Shown piece by piece: positions 33,361-43,805 of a DNA stretch of 64,000 nucleotides. How positions within the stretch are numbered: position 1 is the stretch's first letter; every line of letters starts with the position of its first letter. The stretch is from assembly GCF_905147365.1 (NCBI RefSeq), contig NC_056425.1, positions 4,409,501 to 4,473,500 on the forward strand, given 5' to 3'. The DNA comes from Aricia agestis (lineage: Eukaryota; Arthropoda; Insecta; Lepidoptera; Lycaenidae). The notes beneath the pieces were generated by a model. The model made no database searches, had not been told where the DNA came from, and saw only the letters and a program-made list of their open reading frames with translations. The position numbers and the translations under genes are program-made.

Positions 33361-33551
33361 AGCCCGTCACAGACTTAGCTATAATAATATATATTAATAT
33401 TTTTATAGCTGGGCATATTACTATATATTTTCTATACTAATTTTCGCGTGACCGCACATTCAGCTATAATATATATTTCTGGTAGAGCTACTATAATATA
33501 TATTATAGTACGGTATATTTATATATATTATAGCTAAGTCTGTGACGGGCT
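33361..33551. mobile_element. Harbinger-like MITE, AGCCCGTCACAG ends
   Basis: AGCCCGTCACAGACTTAGCT and AGCTAAGTCTGTGACGGGCT are perfect 20-bp inverted ends, flanked by TTA (33358-33360 and 33552-33554). The interior is dominated by TATAATATAT words and folds back. Confidence 0.88.
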
Positions 33552-33554
33552 TTA

Positions 33555-34002
33555 CGGAGCAGTAAGGCAACAAATTTCACATACTAGTAGCTATATTAGC
33601 TACTCCAATTTAGTTTTGACCATTATGTTAACAAAGCTAAGTTTTTAACAAAAAAAAACTGTAGCTCTTAATTTTTTCCCCTATTTCACCATCTCAGTGG
33701 GATGCAATGGTATAATGATGACCACAATATATCCCGCTGAGAGTAGTCTCAATAATAACGGTTCCATACAATCTGGACCAATTTACTGTAAGTTATGTTT
33801 CATGTCCACTTATTTATTGCTCATGGCGCTAGATTATAGTTAGAAGGGTTATGAGCTTCGAGTATTATTTATTTATTAATTTATTACGGTACAGTTACAG
33901 ACCACAGCATAACATACAGTAACATAACATCAACAACACGCAGCATTTAGACTGAGCTTCAATTACAACTAGCTACACCAGTATTGAAAGTAACAATATT
34001 GA
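33555..34002. other. No recognised feature
   Basis: AT-rich; no repeat end and no protein-like frame. Confidence 0.4.
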
Positions 34003-34302
34003 CTTATGACGACCTCTGTGGCTCAGTTTGTGGGCTGTTGGTAGCTCGAGCCGGGGGTCCCGGGTTCGAATCCCGCCGACGGAACAAAAAGTTTTCAATG
34101 TTCCTGAGTCACGGATGTGTATTAAAGTACTTATATTATGTGTATGATATAATAAAAATCTTAAATTTATTATGTATAAGTAGTATAAAAGTATTAAATA
34201 TATTTCCGTTGGCTGGTACCCGTAACACAAGTCCTTCAGGTACTTAGCACGGGGCCAGACTGACGTGGTGTAAAGCGTCCATAGATATTATTATTATTTA
34301 AC
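34003..34302 (+). mobile_element. tRNA-derived SINE 1, best-preserved copy
   Basis: The head TATGACGACCTCTGTGGCTC has an A-box-like GTGGCTCAGTTTGTGGGC and a perfect B box GGTTCGAATCCCGCC. The body has GGAACAAAAAGTTTTCAATG and AATAAAAATCTTAAAT, and the 3' part GGCTGGTACCCGTAACACAA, TTCAGGTACTTAGCACGGGG and GTCCATAGATATTATTATTA. It is a pol III promoter retroposon, not a tRNA gene. Frames such as 33973-34230 are artefacts. Confidence 0.92.
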
Positions 34303-34727
34303 ATATTGGTGTTTACTTAGTGAAAGACAAGGAAACACAAAAACAAATAGAACTAAAAAAATTTAACTAGACATAAACTCAGCACAAAAATAATTAACTA
34401 TCAAAAGACTAATCCTAAAGAAAGTGATACTATTCTAATTTATATGACATTGACGATTATATCTAGAAGCATAGCAAAAACTCTGTTAAAGGCCATCAAT
34501 ACTTAATGTTGCCATATATTTAGATCTTAAGATCCTTGGCTAGATCACGATTAAAATATGTTATATATAATATGATGTATTTGGGAAGCCATAACAAAAT
34601 TTTCAGAAATTATATACCATTAGAAGAATTAGATGATTAGTATAGTTGGCCGATCTACGTTATTTGGTCGGGCTATCGCACGTCCATTTACTATTATTCA
34701 TTAATCGTGATCAGCGCTTATTACAGA
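34303..34727. other. No recognised feature
   Basis: AT-rich; nothing recognised. Confidence 0.4.
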
Positions 34728-34960
34728 CGAGCTTTTGCCCGCGGCTTCGCTCGCGTTAAGAAGTATTATTATATACGAACTTTCATCCCCTATTTGAACC
34801 CCTTGGGGTTGGAATTTATCAAAATCCTTTCTTAGCGGATGCCTACGTCATAACATCTACCTGCATGCCAAATTTCAGCCCGATCCGTCCAGTGGTTTGG
34901 GCTGTGCGTTGATAGTTCACTATGTCAATCAGTCAGTCAGTCACCTTTGAGTTTTATATA
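34728..34960 (-). mobile_element. Helitron family B copy
   Basis: CGAGCTTTTGCCCGCGGCTT with CGCTCGCGTTAAGAAGTATT on the left and CAGTCACCTTTGAGTTTTAT on the right. The DUF7869-type transposon begins immediately after it, in its AT-rich 5' end. Confidence 0.75.
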
Positions 34961-34961
34961 T

Positions 34962-34984
34962 CGCACGCTGAGAACGAAAGTGAC
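34962..34984. repeat. Left terminal inverted repeat of the 4.19-kb transposon
   Basis: Perfect 23-bp inverse of 39130-39152. The preceding TATATAT is also mirrored on the far side, so the exact outer boundary is uncertain by up to 7 bp. Confidence 0.9.
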
Positions 34985-35509
34985 TCAACTCGAAATTGGC
35001 AATTTTTGGGAAAAGACGAAAATGTGTCTGTGGGACTAAGCATTTTCTGTTCATTTTACGATTACACTAAAACATGATTACGAAAGTTATAAATTTCTTT
35101 TGCATTATATTGTTTGACATAATAGCTTTAGATATACAAAATATTTTTTGCCAAATAATATTATTTTCCTATATAAAATAGCGCTTGAAAAAAAACTCGG
35201 AAAAATAGGTCACTTTAGTATTAGAAGTTTCTTTATGTCTACTGACCTTTTTAGGTAAAGGTCTGTTCATTTATAATATTGCTTAAGAAAAAAAGGTTAT
35301 TTCTAAAAATCTGTCAGTTTCCCTCTTATGATTTTGTATATTTTCTCAAAAGACCCGAATAAGACATTGAAGTAGAGTTAAATGGCATTTATTAAATCAC
35401 TTCTTAGACAAAATAGGAACCTGTAATCATCACACTAAACAAAATAATATCAAAATCGTATCAAAAATTGGTAGGAAACAAGGCTAAACAATTGACAACA
35501 TTAACCAAA

Positions 35510-35900
35510 CCATGCTTTCACTGGTTTCGATAGTAATTCCTAAATATAACATAGGTAACATCTATCACGATAATATTTCTGTAACAACAATAAAGTATTT
35601 ATCGAATTCAACAATATGCCGTTATTAGCACTAACTTATCAGTCTAACATAGTACTTAGTACAGTTTTGTAATTACTATTCGGTTGTATTACCAAATCAA
35701 ATAATTTTAATTAAACTCTGCTTAATACACTAACTCAGATAAACAAAACAATGAGTACCTACCTACTGTTTTCACTGGTTTAGATAAGTAATTCTTAAAT
35801 TAATTGTATTATTAGCACTAACTTATCAGTTTAAACAGTCTTGTAGTCATAGTCATCAAATCATTTTAATTAAACTCTGCTTAATACACTAATTCAGACT
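35510..35900. repeat. Diverged tandem duplication in the transposon 3' non-coding part
   Basis: TTTCACTGGTTT occurs near 35517 and 35770, ATTAGCACTAACTTATCAGT near 35623 and 35810, and TTTTAATTAAACTCTGCTTA in both. Offsets shrink from about 253 to 187 bp, so later deletions altered the second copy. Confidence 0.75.
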
Positions 35901-36024
35901 TTGCTTTTTGAGTATGACATAGTAATACCACTTTAAATTTTATATTTTAATATTACTCCAAATAATAAGCACTTAATACTCGTATGTATCCATGTTATTT
36001 ATTATTATTTTTAAGTTTAGTTAC

Positions 36025-38573
36025 TCACAAAGTATTATAAAAACTGGCGTAAATAGTAGGTATTAAATTTTTTCTGACTAAATCTTTGAGATCTTTTCTT
36101 TTATTTTCTTTTAACTCAAGTGCATGCTCATATAGCTGTTCAAGTACAATTTCTTTGAAACCCATCATTTTTATACGTTTATTCCTCATGTCAATTTGAG
36201 AAAAAATCTCATCGGAGTATGATGTTTTGTAATAAAAGTGAAACATCTCCGCCTTATCAAATTTAAGTACTTTAAGATCATTCCACAAAACTGTTTCTTT
36301 ATGGAGGTTTTCCTTAAAGTTGTATCCCCACTGCTCCTGAAGTAGTTTGAGATTTAAGAAGAATTCATAATTAACTTCTTTGACTATGAAAGGTTGTCCA
36401 GACTTCCGAGTGCTTTTGATCAAGGTAGCAAATTGAACTGGTATGTATATAGGCCCTGCTTTTTCGTTCTTCTTAATTTCTTTTTCAATCAAACTATGCA
36501 CATTATCTGCTTCATTTTGGGTGTGCCCTTTTATTAGATACTTATGGGTTATACTTTCGATGTTACCAAAATGAGCAACAACGTATGAATATAAACTAGC
36601 TATAACTTTATTTTTGTTCTGGCCAGTGCAGTTGTCAAAATAAAAAGTTACTTTTTATCTGCGTTTTTTGCGCTAAGAGTTCGTAAGTAATCAAAAATAC
36701 ATGAGCCTATTTCATTGGCTGCCCTTTGTCCCTGGGTCTCGTCCCAAAAATAACAGTAAACATCTCCGTAAGACTTTTTATCCTCTACCCCATTTTTTAA
36801 TTCTGTTATTGTGAAATCAAGACAGTTTATTTTTGAAGAATAGTAAAAATAACTTGGACTGGGACATAACATGACGGACTGTAAAATCATAAATTGCGCA
36901 AATGTGGGTCTCGTCAATGTTTCGTCGGTCTATCCGTTTTTCTTGGCGACAAAGCTCTTTTTCTTGGAGGTGTTTATCATAGTTCGGCTTGAGCAGTGTT
37001 TTGTTACTTTCGGGAGGAAGTTCGTACGCGACACACGTTTCACACCTGTCTTTTTTCGGCTGAAAAAAACTTATATTGAAGTCTTTGTTAAAAGTGTTCA
37101 AGTATAACCAATAGTCGCACTGTGGCAGACTTTTTTCTTTTTGATCATTGTTAAAATCAGTCCAGAGGTCCCTTATAGTTTTGCTGTCAGATATGTACTC
37201 CCTACTTGAAGTAGCTCTTAAATAGTGAGATTCTACCCTCGGTATGGACTCTATGTGTTTCCTGATGCTTTGGAGCAATTCAGGGTCTACCCTCTTTTTG
37301 TTGTCATGCTTTCCTCTACCCTCAGGCTCTACGATACCATGGCTATTGGTTTTACTCTTAACGGTTCTCAACTGTCTGTCCGTTATGGCCAAAGTGTTTA
37401 TGAAAAACAATTTGCAAACATGGATCTTTTTGCCATTTACTATAAAATAAAAGGCATTTTATAGTAAATTTTGAGCATTTGAATACCTGTACCTAGGTTG
37501 CACTTCTATCATGCAAAATCTAATAAAAGCACGCTGTAGTTCCAAATTTGACAATCCCCAATAGGCTTTAAACAGATTAGACCTCTCATCCTCTTTTATG
37601 TTATCAAAACATTTAAGTCTACACTTGCTCGTACATGTTCCTTTCACATGCTTAGCTGGAATGTTTTTTTTTTGATTTGGACAAAGACCTGTAACTTTTT
37701 CCGGAGTTTCGTGATATTTTTGTCTGATTCTGTTTCCAGTTACCAGGGTTCCTTTTACGCTTCCTACTTTTTGAGGGTTGCGGTTGACCCGAAGAATCAG
37801 AAGATGAAGAGCTAGTACTGGAAACACGTCTACTTCTTTGATTAGAATTTACAGCACGGTATGTTGGATCAGAGTCACTTAGATCCACATCACTTTCATT
37901 TGGGTGTATTGGTGATTGAGCGTATAAACGTGGGTTACCTGTTTGAGGTCTAGCTAGTCTTGCTGGTACTAGGACCAGGAATAGTTGTATTTTGAAATTC
38001 ACTTGTAACTGAAGTACTTGAAGATGATGAAGTACTGCTACTACTTGAGGATGAAGAACTGCTCGTACTGGAACTTCTTGAACGTGGTTGGACAGCATCT
38101 GTAGTTTCCGAAGTTTTGTCAGTAATGTCTGGTTCTGTATTTATTTCTTGACAAGCTCTTTCAGGCTCCTGAAACATAAATAATTTAACATTTTATCATA
38201 AGATAGAAAAGTTGATGTTAATGACCCATGTCTTACATTGAAATTAATAACTTACATTTAAAGGATTTCATTTTTTGCTTGGGTTTTGTATTATCTGATG
38301 TTCTTGGCCCAGACGTGGAGATGTATTTTCGATGATTGAAAGACTAGATGGTATGTTTTCTTTGTCGATTTCCAAAGCCTCTTTAAGATTCTGCAAGCAA
38401 GTATAATATTAAATTCTTTTACTAACAATAAACATAACTACTGACAAAAAACGAAGCATAAATAAATAGTATCCCAAATTACCTCATTTTGCTGTCTATC
38501 CTCCACCATTTGAAGAATTAAAGCGCTTCTTTTCATTTTTAGCTTTTGGGATAGCTGACTCAGTAGAAAACAT
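36025..38573 (-). pseudogene. Transposase-like protein gene (DUF7869-type family), decayed
   Basis: The gene has three coding exons: 38484-38573 (MFSTESAIPK...), 38256-38390 (NLKEALEIDKENIPSS...) and 38168-36025, about 790 codons in total. Introns 38391-38483 and 38169-38255 have GT/AG borders and both preserve frame. Order of parts: acidic start, Ser-rich tract (about 38130-37990), basic RKRKRNPGNWKQ (about 37760), Cys cluster CTSKCRLKC (about 37620), CETC (37033-37044), then AIYDF (Asp 36886), FDNCTGQNKN (Asp 36634) and HTQNEADNVHSLIE (Glu 36484). The D, D, E spacing of about 84 and 50 residues suits an RNase-H-like transposase core, but this is inference. The motifs match insect proteins I remember as 'uncharacterised, DUF7869'. 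Lesions: TGA 38268-38270, CTAG duplication 37950-37957, A10 run 37664-37673, TAA 37459-37461, and frameshifts near 36870-36885 and 36646-36655. Confidence 0.8.
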
Positions 38574-38579
38574 TAAACA

Positions 38580-38857
38580 CTGAAAAAAGTAATGAATTGC
38601 ACTATTACTGGATGTGCCTATTGAAAAACAAACTTGAAAATATTAAACAGACTTTCTTTTGAATAGCACAAAATATTTAAGAGTATACTTATAACTAAAC
38701 AGACCTGTTTCAAAATGGGACCATCACTTAGACTAATTTCTTAATAAATAGGTGACCAAATTTGACATATGCCACTGGAATTGCTAATACACAAAACATA
38801 AAAGGGACCTAAATCTAAATCGGTCAGTTTATGAATATAAATTGTAACGTAACTTAC
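38580..38857 (-). other. Probable 5'-UTR intron of the transposon gene
   Basis: On the minus strand the donor GGAG|GTAAGTTAC ends a GC-richer upstream exon at 38858, and the acceptor TTACTTTTTTCAG ends at 38580, seven nucleotides before the start ATG at 38573. Both sites fit the insect consensus, but no transcript evidence is available. Confidence 0.6.
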
Positions 38858-39129
38858 CTCCAACATTGACAAATAAACAGACTCAAGGCGTAATCGGTCA
38901 CTGCGGTACTAAACTTGTAACGTCCTGCTACGACAACTCACGGTGCAACACTGATTTCGTCACTTTGATTCGGGCGCGGGGGCGAGAATGCTTGAGTGAC
39001 AAAGAGACCGAAATATAGCTCTATCCTTTTCTTACCATAATTAGCCAGTTTTCTATTTTAAGTATGATAGATTGTACTTTTTTAAGTCATTCTGTATATT
39101 TAACTCATTTAACCAAAATTTTGATATCG
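38858..39129 (-). promoter_or_regulatory. Probable untranslated first exon and promoter region
   Basis: The stretch 38880-39000 is the only GC-richer part of the element (CTCGCCCCCGCGCCCG on the minus strand) and lies between the right terminal repeat and the 5'-UTR splice donor. That is where transcription should begin. No TATA box is placed with confidence. Confidence 0.45.
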
Positions 39130-39152
39130 GTCACTTTCGTTCTCAGCGTGCG
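39130..39152. repeat. Right terminal inverted repeat of the 4.19-kb transposon
   Basis: Ends CGTTCTCAGCGTGCG, the perfect complement of the left end over 23 bp. Confidence 0.9.
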
Positions 39153-39624
39153 ATATATAGATATTCTTAAATCATATTGCAAATATACCTTTGTTAAATC
39201 CGAATCGTACTTAGCCAGTTCTATTATTAACATTTCAAAATGACTAGTCGATGCGATGGAAGCCATTCGAAACCGATTTTTTTATTAAACAATTAATACT
39301 TAGGGTCAATTCAAAAGCGTAGTTGTATTTCTAAACTATTTAATTAACAGACTTGCATGTCGTCTGACGCAATTGAAACCTGTCAAATCCATACAAATTT
39401 AGAATAGCCTCTCCTCGTCATGGTACACTTTCCCTAGAACTAAGTGCATTTTACCACAGAATACCCGAGAACTATCGATATCGGGTAGTGTTAATAATTA
39501 AATTACAGTCCCGCCGAGGGCCAATCTCAATGCATCCGCAATATTGCAGAACTCCTGTGGGACGAGTTTTAGTATTGTATTGTGTATAGTTGTAAATTGG
39601 TACGTGCTTTTTATGCATTAACTA
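39153..39624. other. Unassigned with a degenerate MITE
   Basis: 39303-39425 (TTAGGGTCAATTCAAAAGCG, GTCTGACGCAATTGAAACC, TGTCAAATCCATACAAATTT) is an eroded copy of the GGGTTGATTCAGACTGCAAC MITE family at 20261-20587. The rest is unrecognised. Confidence 0.5.
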
Positions 39625-39804
39625 CTAGATGACGCCCGCAACTCCGTTGCGCCAAAATTCGTTCATCGCGGCGGAATGTACATTTTTCCGGGATAAAAAA
39701 ATATCCTATGTCCTTTCTCGGCTCTCAAAGTATCCCAATACCAAATTTCATCAAAATTGGTTCAGCGGTTTGGGCGTGAAGTACCTCTTCACGCCCAAAC
39801 TGCT

Positions 39805-39840
<36 letters not shown>

Positions 39841-39870
39841 CACTTTCGCATTTATAATATTAGTATGGAT
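39625..39870 (-). mobile_element. Helitron family A, full-length with snap-back
   Basis: CTAGATGACGCCCGCAACTC at the left (3' end on the minus strand) and TTATAATATTAGTATGGAT at the right. Inside, the 19-nt arms 39763-39781 and 39787-39805 are inverted with one mismatch and a TACCT spacer, an extra inverted copy not seen in other members. A CAGA-rich tract follows (39805-39840). Confidence 0.87.
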
Positions 39871-40180
39871 TTTAGGCAAATTCATCTTAGAAAAATCCGA
39901 AAATAAATTACATCAGAAATAAGAACCCCGCGTAAACGAAATAGTAGAAACAGGCTTGTTTGAAAAAAATCTCTCCTGCGTTTTCTCTCCTGCGTTGGCA
40001 GTCTTTAAATAATTTTTACATTTTACGAAATTAAACATCCCGAAAAAAGCGCATAACGCCACAAAAGAAGTGCTCACTTCAAGAAAATTTATAGTTACTG
40101 TATAATAACATAATTAATATTTGCATATCACTATATTCACTATATTTTAATAAAATGAATAGTAAATTATAAAGGGTGTA
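39871..40180. other. No recognised feature
   Basis: CTCTCCTGCGTT is repeated at about 39970 and 39984. Nothing else is recognised. Confidence 0.4.
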
Positions 40181-40183
40181 ACA

Positions 40184-40537
40184 AAACGTTACCGAGAATT
40201 TGTAAAGGCGATTTACGTGGAGAATTACTACAATAAGGTGTAACAAAACTAAGTGATAATACTTCAGGGTGTGTATGTGTTCCCGGTAGAGAATTCACTG
40301 TGAAAGTAGCAGCTCTGAAGAGTAACTTTTTTTTCATCTTTGTATGGAAACAATCATGACGCGCGGGCGCTTGCCCATACAAATCACAAAAAAATTGCTC
40401 TTTCAGTGCTGCTACTTTTACAGTGAACTCTATACAAGGAACACATACACACCCTGAAGTATTATCACTTAGTTTTGTTACACTTTACTGTAGTAATTCT
40501 CCACGTAAATCGCCTTTACAAATTCTCGGTAACGTTT
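40184..40537. mobile_element. Long-armed fold-back element
   Basis: Arms of about 133 bp (40184-40316 and 40404-40537) are inverted. Paired words include AACGTTACCGAGAATTTGTA, GATTTACGTGGAGAATTACT, AAGTGATAATACTTCAGGGT and GTATGTGTTCC, with about 90 bp of loop. A predicted transcript would form a long hairpin. No coding sequence and no clear target duplication. Confidence 0.87.
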
Positions 40538-40596
40538 CTTAGCACGCGGCAATAATTCGTAGAGCTTCGTAGCACACCGCGATGTAGCGTAGCACT

Positions 40597-40962
40597 TCGT
40601 CACAATAGACATAACTACCAGTAGTTCGACTGCAAAGAAGCGGACAGGTTTCAATATTTGTCAAATTCGTCGGGTTTCACTAGGATTATGAACGGAATGT
40701 GCCTCGCGCTGGCTGAGATAATTTATTTTTAAATATTTAAAATAAAGATTTCAAAATTGGATTCTGACAATTTTAATCGCATGTGCCAAAACACAAACAA
40801 CAATACGACCAAAGAGGAACACGTCCATCGAATATGTCATATTTTTAAATTCGTAGATAAAAAGTTAACAACCCTAGCGACGATTTCCGTCATAATACGT
40901 CAAATTTAAAAATTTCAACATCAGTTCTAAGTCGGCATACTCTATAATTCTGTCTACTCTGA
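40597..40962 (-). mobile_element. Internal fragment of the CATAAAGTTAATATACC element
   Basis: ACAATAGACATAACTACCAG to ATTCTGTCTACTCTGA matches the interior of 43806-44470 in inverted orientation with high identity. Neither terminal repeat is present. Confidence 0.88.
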
Positions 40963-41050
40963 CTTCGTAGCACCTCATGTTGATGTTCGTAGCAAAGGAA
41001 ATGGAAATGTTAAATCTATCCTGGGAGTCCTGGGACTATATATCCAATCG

Positions 41051-41273
41051 GTGTTTCGCCGAGTGAGTGAGTTTACCGGAGGCCCCATCCCCTACCCTTT
41101 TTCCTTCCCTGCGCTCTCCTATTTCCTTCCCTACCCTCCCCTATTACCCTATTCCCTCTTAAAAGGCCGGCAACGCACCTGCAGCTCTTCTGATGCTGCG
41201 ATCTATGGGCGACGGAAGTTGCTTTCCATCAGGTGACCCGTTTGCTCGTTTGCCCCCTTATTTCATAAAAAAG
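41051..41273 (+). mobile_element. SINE G, 5'-truncated
   Basis: Starts GTGTTTCGCCGAGTGAGTGA, keeps the pyrimidine tract (41083-41155) and ends TTATTTCATAAAAAAG. A small deletion removes GTGTCC before ATGGGCGACGGAAG. Confidence 0.85.
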
Positions 41274-41614
41274 AAAAATATATATTTACATAAGCTTACA
41301 CAATTACACAAATACACATACAGGCCTATTAGTAGGGGAGTAAAAAGATTCAGGCTACTTTTATCAAAGAAGAAAGCAATTTTTAGTGATGATTACAAGC
41401 TTGGATTACCCAAAAATATATAATAAAAATAATCATAAGCTTTTTTATAGAATCTATAATAAAAATGGATAGAGCTTATACCAAAATAGCCAATCTAATA
41501 ATCATTAAAAGCTGGATTATCCGAAATTTTTCCTCACAAGATCGGCTCAAATATACTCGCGTTTCCTTTGTACTTTTCTGTATAAACGTCTTTGCGTTTG
41601 AGATTATATACTCA
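41274..41614. other. No recognised feature
   Basis: AT-rich; a weak internal duplication of AATCATAAGC/ATCATTAAAAGC words only. Confidence 0.35.
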
Positions 41615-41737
41615 CACGAGCTTTTTCCCGTGACTTCGCTCGCGTTAAGAAGTATTATTATTCATTATATACAAACTTTCATCCCGTATTTTAACCCCTT
41701 GAAGGTGGAATTGATCAAAATCCTTTCTTAGCGGATA
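41615..41737 (-). mobile_element. Helitron family B, 3' fragment
   Basis: ACGAGCTTTTTCCCGTGACT, CGCTCGCGTTAAGAAGTATT and AAAATCCTTTCTTAGCGGAT. The remainder of the family sequence is missing. Confidence 0.75.
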
Positions 41738-43295
41738 GCTAGTGAGTGATAAGTCTGTCAATACAATGTGTATCTTGTTATGAGGAAAGTAAAGTTCAGT
41801 TTTGAATTACTCATTCAAAAATACATCGCATCACTTCGTCAAGTTGCAACGTGAAGTGACCCTTAACCCTGAAGTAAAAATACCTTAAATAACTTTGCCT
41901 GAATGAAAAAATGTTGCCTGATCTGGCGTTCTCAAAAATACTTCACAGTAAGGAAAAACACATTGTACGAGGTACACCTTGAGAAGCTGTTAGATGTTTA
42001 ACAAAACTATAGATGCTAATGCTAAGTTGTATATTGCTATAAAATGCTAATGCTGTGCTAATGTTACACTAGTCCGCAAGGCATGACGGTTTTGCGGTAA
42101 CTGAACTTATACTTAAACTATATCTAAAATGAGCGCGCATGTGAAATGGATAAATTGTTGACTATTTTGAACTTTGTACGGTTGCACCGAACAAATATAT
42201 TATTTAACATTTGTTTACTAGTAAGGTAAGACAATGAACAAAAATATCAATCTATAAAACCTTCCTATGTAACAAACAAACCTCAACCGACCCCAGAACA
42301 TTGGTCCAATCAATTCTGCGTCTTTATTTATCTACGCTACCTTACTTAATAGACCCTTTTTAATATTGTAAGAAGGTTGGGAGGTTACTGGTCTAGAAAT
42401 AAGAATTTTCGTACGTACGTATTTTTGATATAACACTTTTATGACGTAATAAATCTTTTATCTGGTATTAAGTTATATTTTAAGCGAGTTTTTTAAACAA
42501 ATAATTCTTGTTAAAATATGTTCTTGTTCAAATAGTTCTTGTCAAAGTATGCAAGTGGTATAAGAGCAAAGCCCACAGTAGCTTGTTATTTGAAGTGAAA
42601 ACTTCTTTAGCATCATTGTTCACCTCTTAAAATAGCCCATTATGTTTTTAATACCTCGATCGTGGAAAAAACCAGACACAATAGCTTATCTATTGTTATC
42701 GCGGCCGCATGTGGCCGCTTGGGAGTCGAAGCATATTCTTCACTGTGTCATTTTATTGTTCCTAGAATACCCAATAAAACCCTAGTTTTAATATAGCGAC
42801 TGTAAATTGCTTCTAACTGTATTAACTGAAATAATTGTAGTCTAAAGATAACTCAACATACGAAGCTGCTTTCTCAACTTGAGTCATCAGTCCCACTGCA
42901 ATGCCATTACTTTATGTCAATGAAGAATAATGTGGTGTTCTGATATTAGTTTAGGAGACTATAAGCTGTCTAAACTTTGTAATTGACCTAGTGCACCGCT
43001 TTATGTCTAGATTCTAGACTTATATTGAATTAGGAACTGCGTTAGTGCTTTTAAGTTTTACTGGATAGTGTTCACTTTTATATAAAGTGATTATTACTTT
43101 CAGCTCTAGGTACTTTTAAACATAATATCTTTTAATTTTTACAAACGTAGACGACTTTGAATTTAAAATTACCATTTTATTGCAAGTGTGTCTGTCTGTT
43201 ACTTCCTATATAAGTCAATGCTGGTATATTATATTTAACCTGATATAGTACGTTATCTTGAGATATTGTATCCATGTACCTATTGGTCCTTCCAG
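41738..43295. other. Long unassigned AT-rich stretch
   Basis: No protein-like frame and no recognised repeat apart from a GTGTGTCTGTCTGTTACTTC Helitron A-like word near 43189. GCGGCCGCATGTGGCCGC at 42702 is a small imperfect palindrome. Confidence 0.4.
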
Positions 43296-43467
43296 AGTCT
43301 GTAGCCAAAACGTTTTCTTTATAGAATCACCGATCAATATTTATAGAATTGACATTAGATGAGTCGAACTTCAACATCATTTATTAACGAACGCTTATAT
43401 CAATTTCATCCATTTTGGCGATTCTATAAAGAAGCGATAAAGAAAGCATTTTGGCTAAAGGGCCAGT
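43296..43467. mobile_element. GCCAAGAC-family MITE copy
   Basis: TGTAGCCAAAACGTTTTCTT, ATAGAATCACCGATCAATAT on the left; GGCGATTCTATAAAGAAGCG and TTTTGGCTAAAGGG on the right. Confidence 0.78.
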
Positions 43468-43804
43468 AGGTACCCCTACAAATCTTAAAGCTATGCGCGA
43501 TCTACACTAGCAACTGATCTACAAAAGCGCCTGTAATAATATTTACCGCCGCTAACTGGTGCGGAAATGGCTCGCCGCCATGTAATTTACTTTTCGTGAT
43601 GGTGTCAAAGCAAGCACACCCTAAAAGCTGGTAAGGCTTTCAATTTAACGCCCAAAACCTTTGATAGCTGGATAAAAAGATCTGCAAAACATAATATGAG
43701 TTTGGGGCTATTATGAAACAAAAAAGACCGTTTACAATGTACTTATAGAATGCACGTGTCAGAATTGAAACTTTTCCAAAATCGTGACGGCGTCGTGAGT
43801 CGTG
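43468..43804. other. No recognised feature
   Basis: Nothing recognised. Confidence 0.35.
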
Positions 43805-43805
43805 A

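Larger units (their letters stand above)
34962..39152 (-). mobile_element. 4.19-kb DNA transposon with 23-bp inverted ends and a spliced gene
   Basis: Both ends begin CGCACGCTGAGAACGAAAGT and are perfectly inverted for 23 bp (34962-34984 and 39130-39152). The flanks read ATATAT on both sides, a possible 6-bp duplication, but low complexity hides its true length. The single gene runs on the minus strand, so its promoter lies inside the right end and its stop codon about 1 kb from the left end. Subterminal words such as CGGTCACT, CGTCACTTTG and GAGTGACAAAG at the right may be binding sites. The superfamily is unassigned. This copy cannot encode an active protein (see the pseudogene entry), so it would need help in trans to move. 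Confidence 0.85.

Noticed and set aside
33984..34247. tRNA gene
   Set aside because: A and B boxes are present, but the rest is a SINE body found at four places; no acceptor-stem pairing at the right distance.
36871..37464. Plus-strand frames inside the transposon gene
   Set aside because: Antisense shadows; the minus strand carries the recognisable motifs across the same bases.
38536..38536. Start codon of the transposase-like gene at 38536
   Set aside because: That ATG meets a stop after five codons; the ATG at 38573 stays open to the first splice donor and joins exon 2 in frame.
42700..42722. GCGGCCGC-containing palindrome as a functional site
   Set aside because: Short and imperfect; no repeat or gene context.
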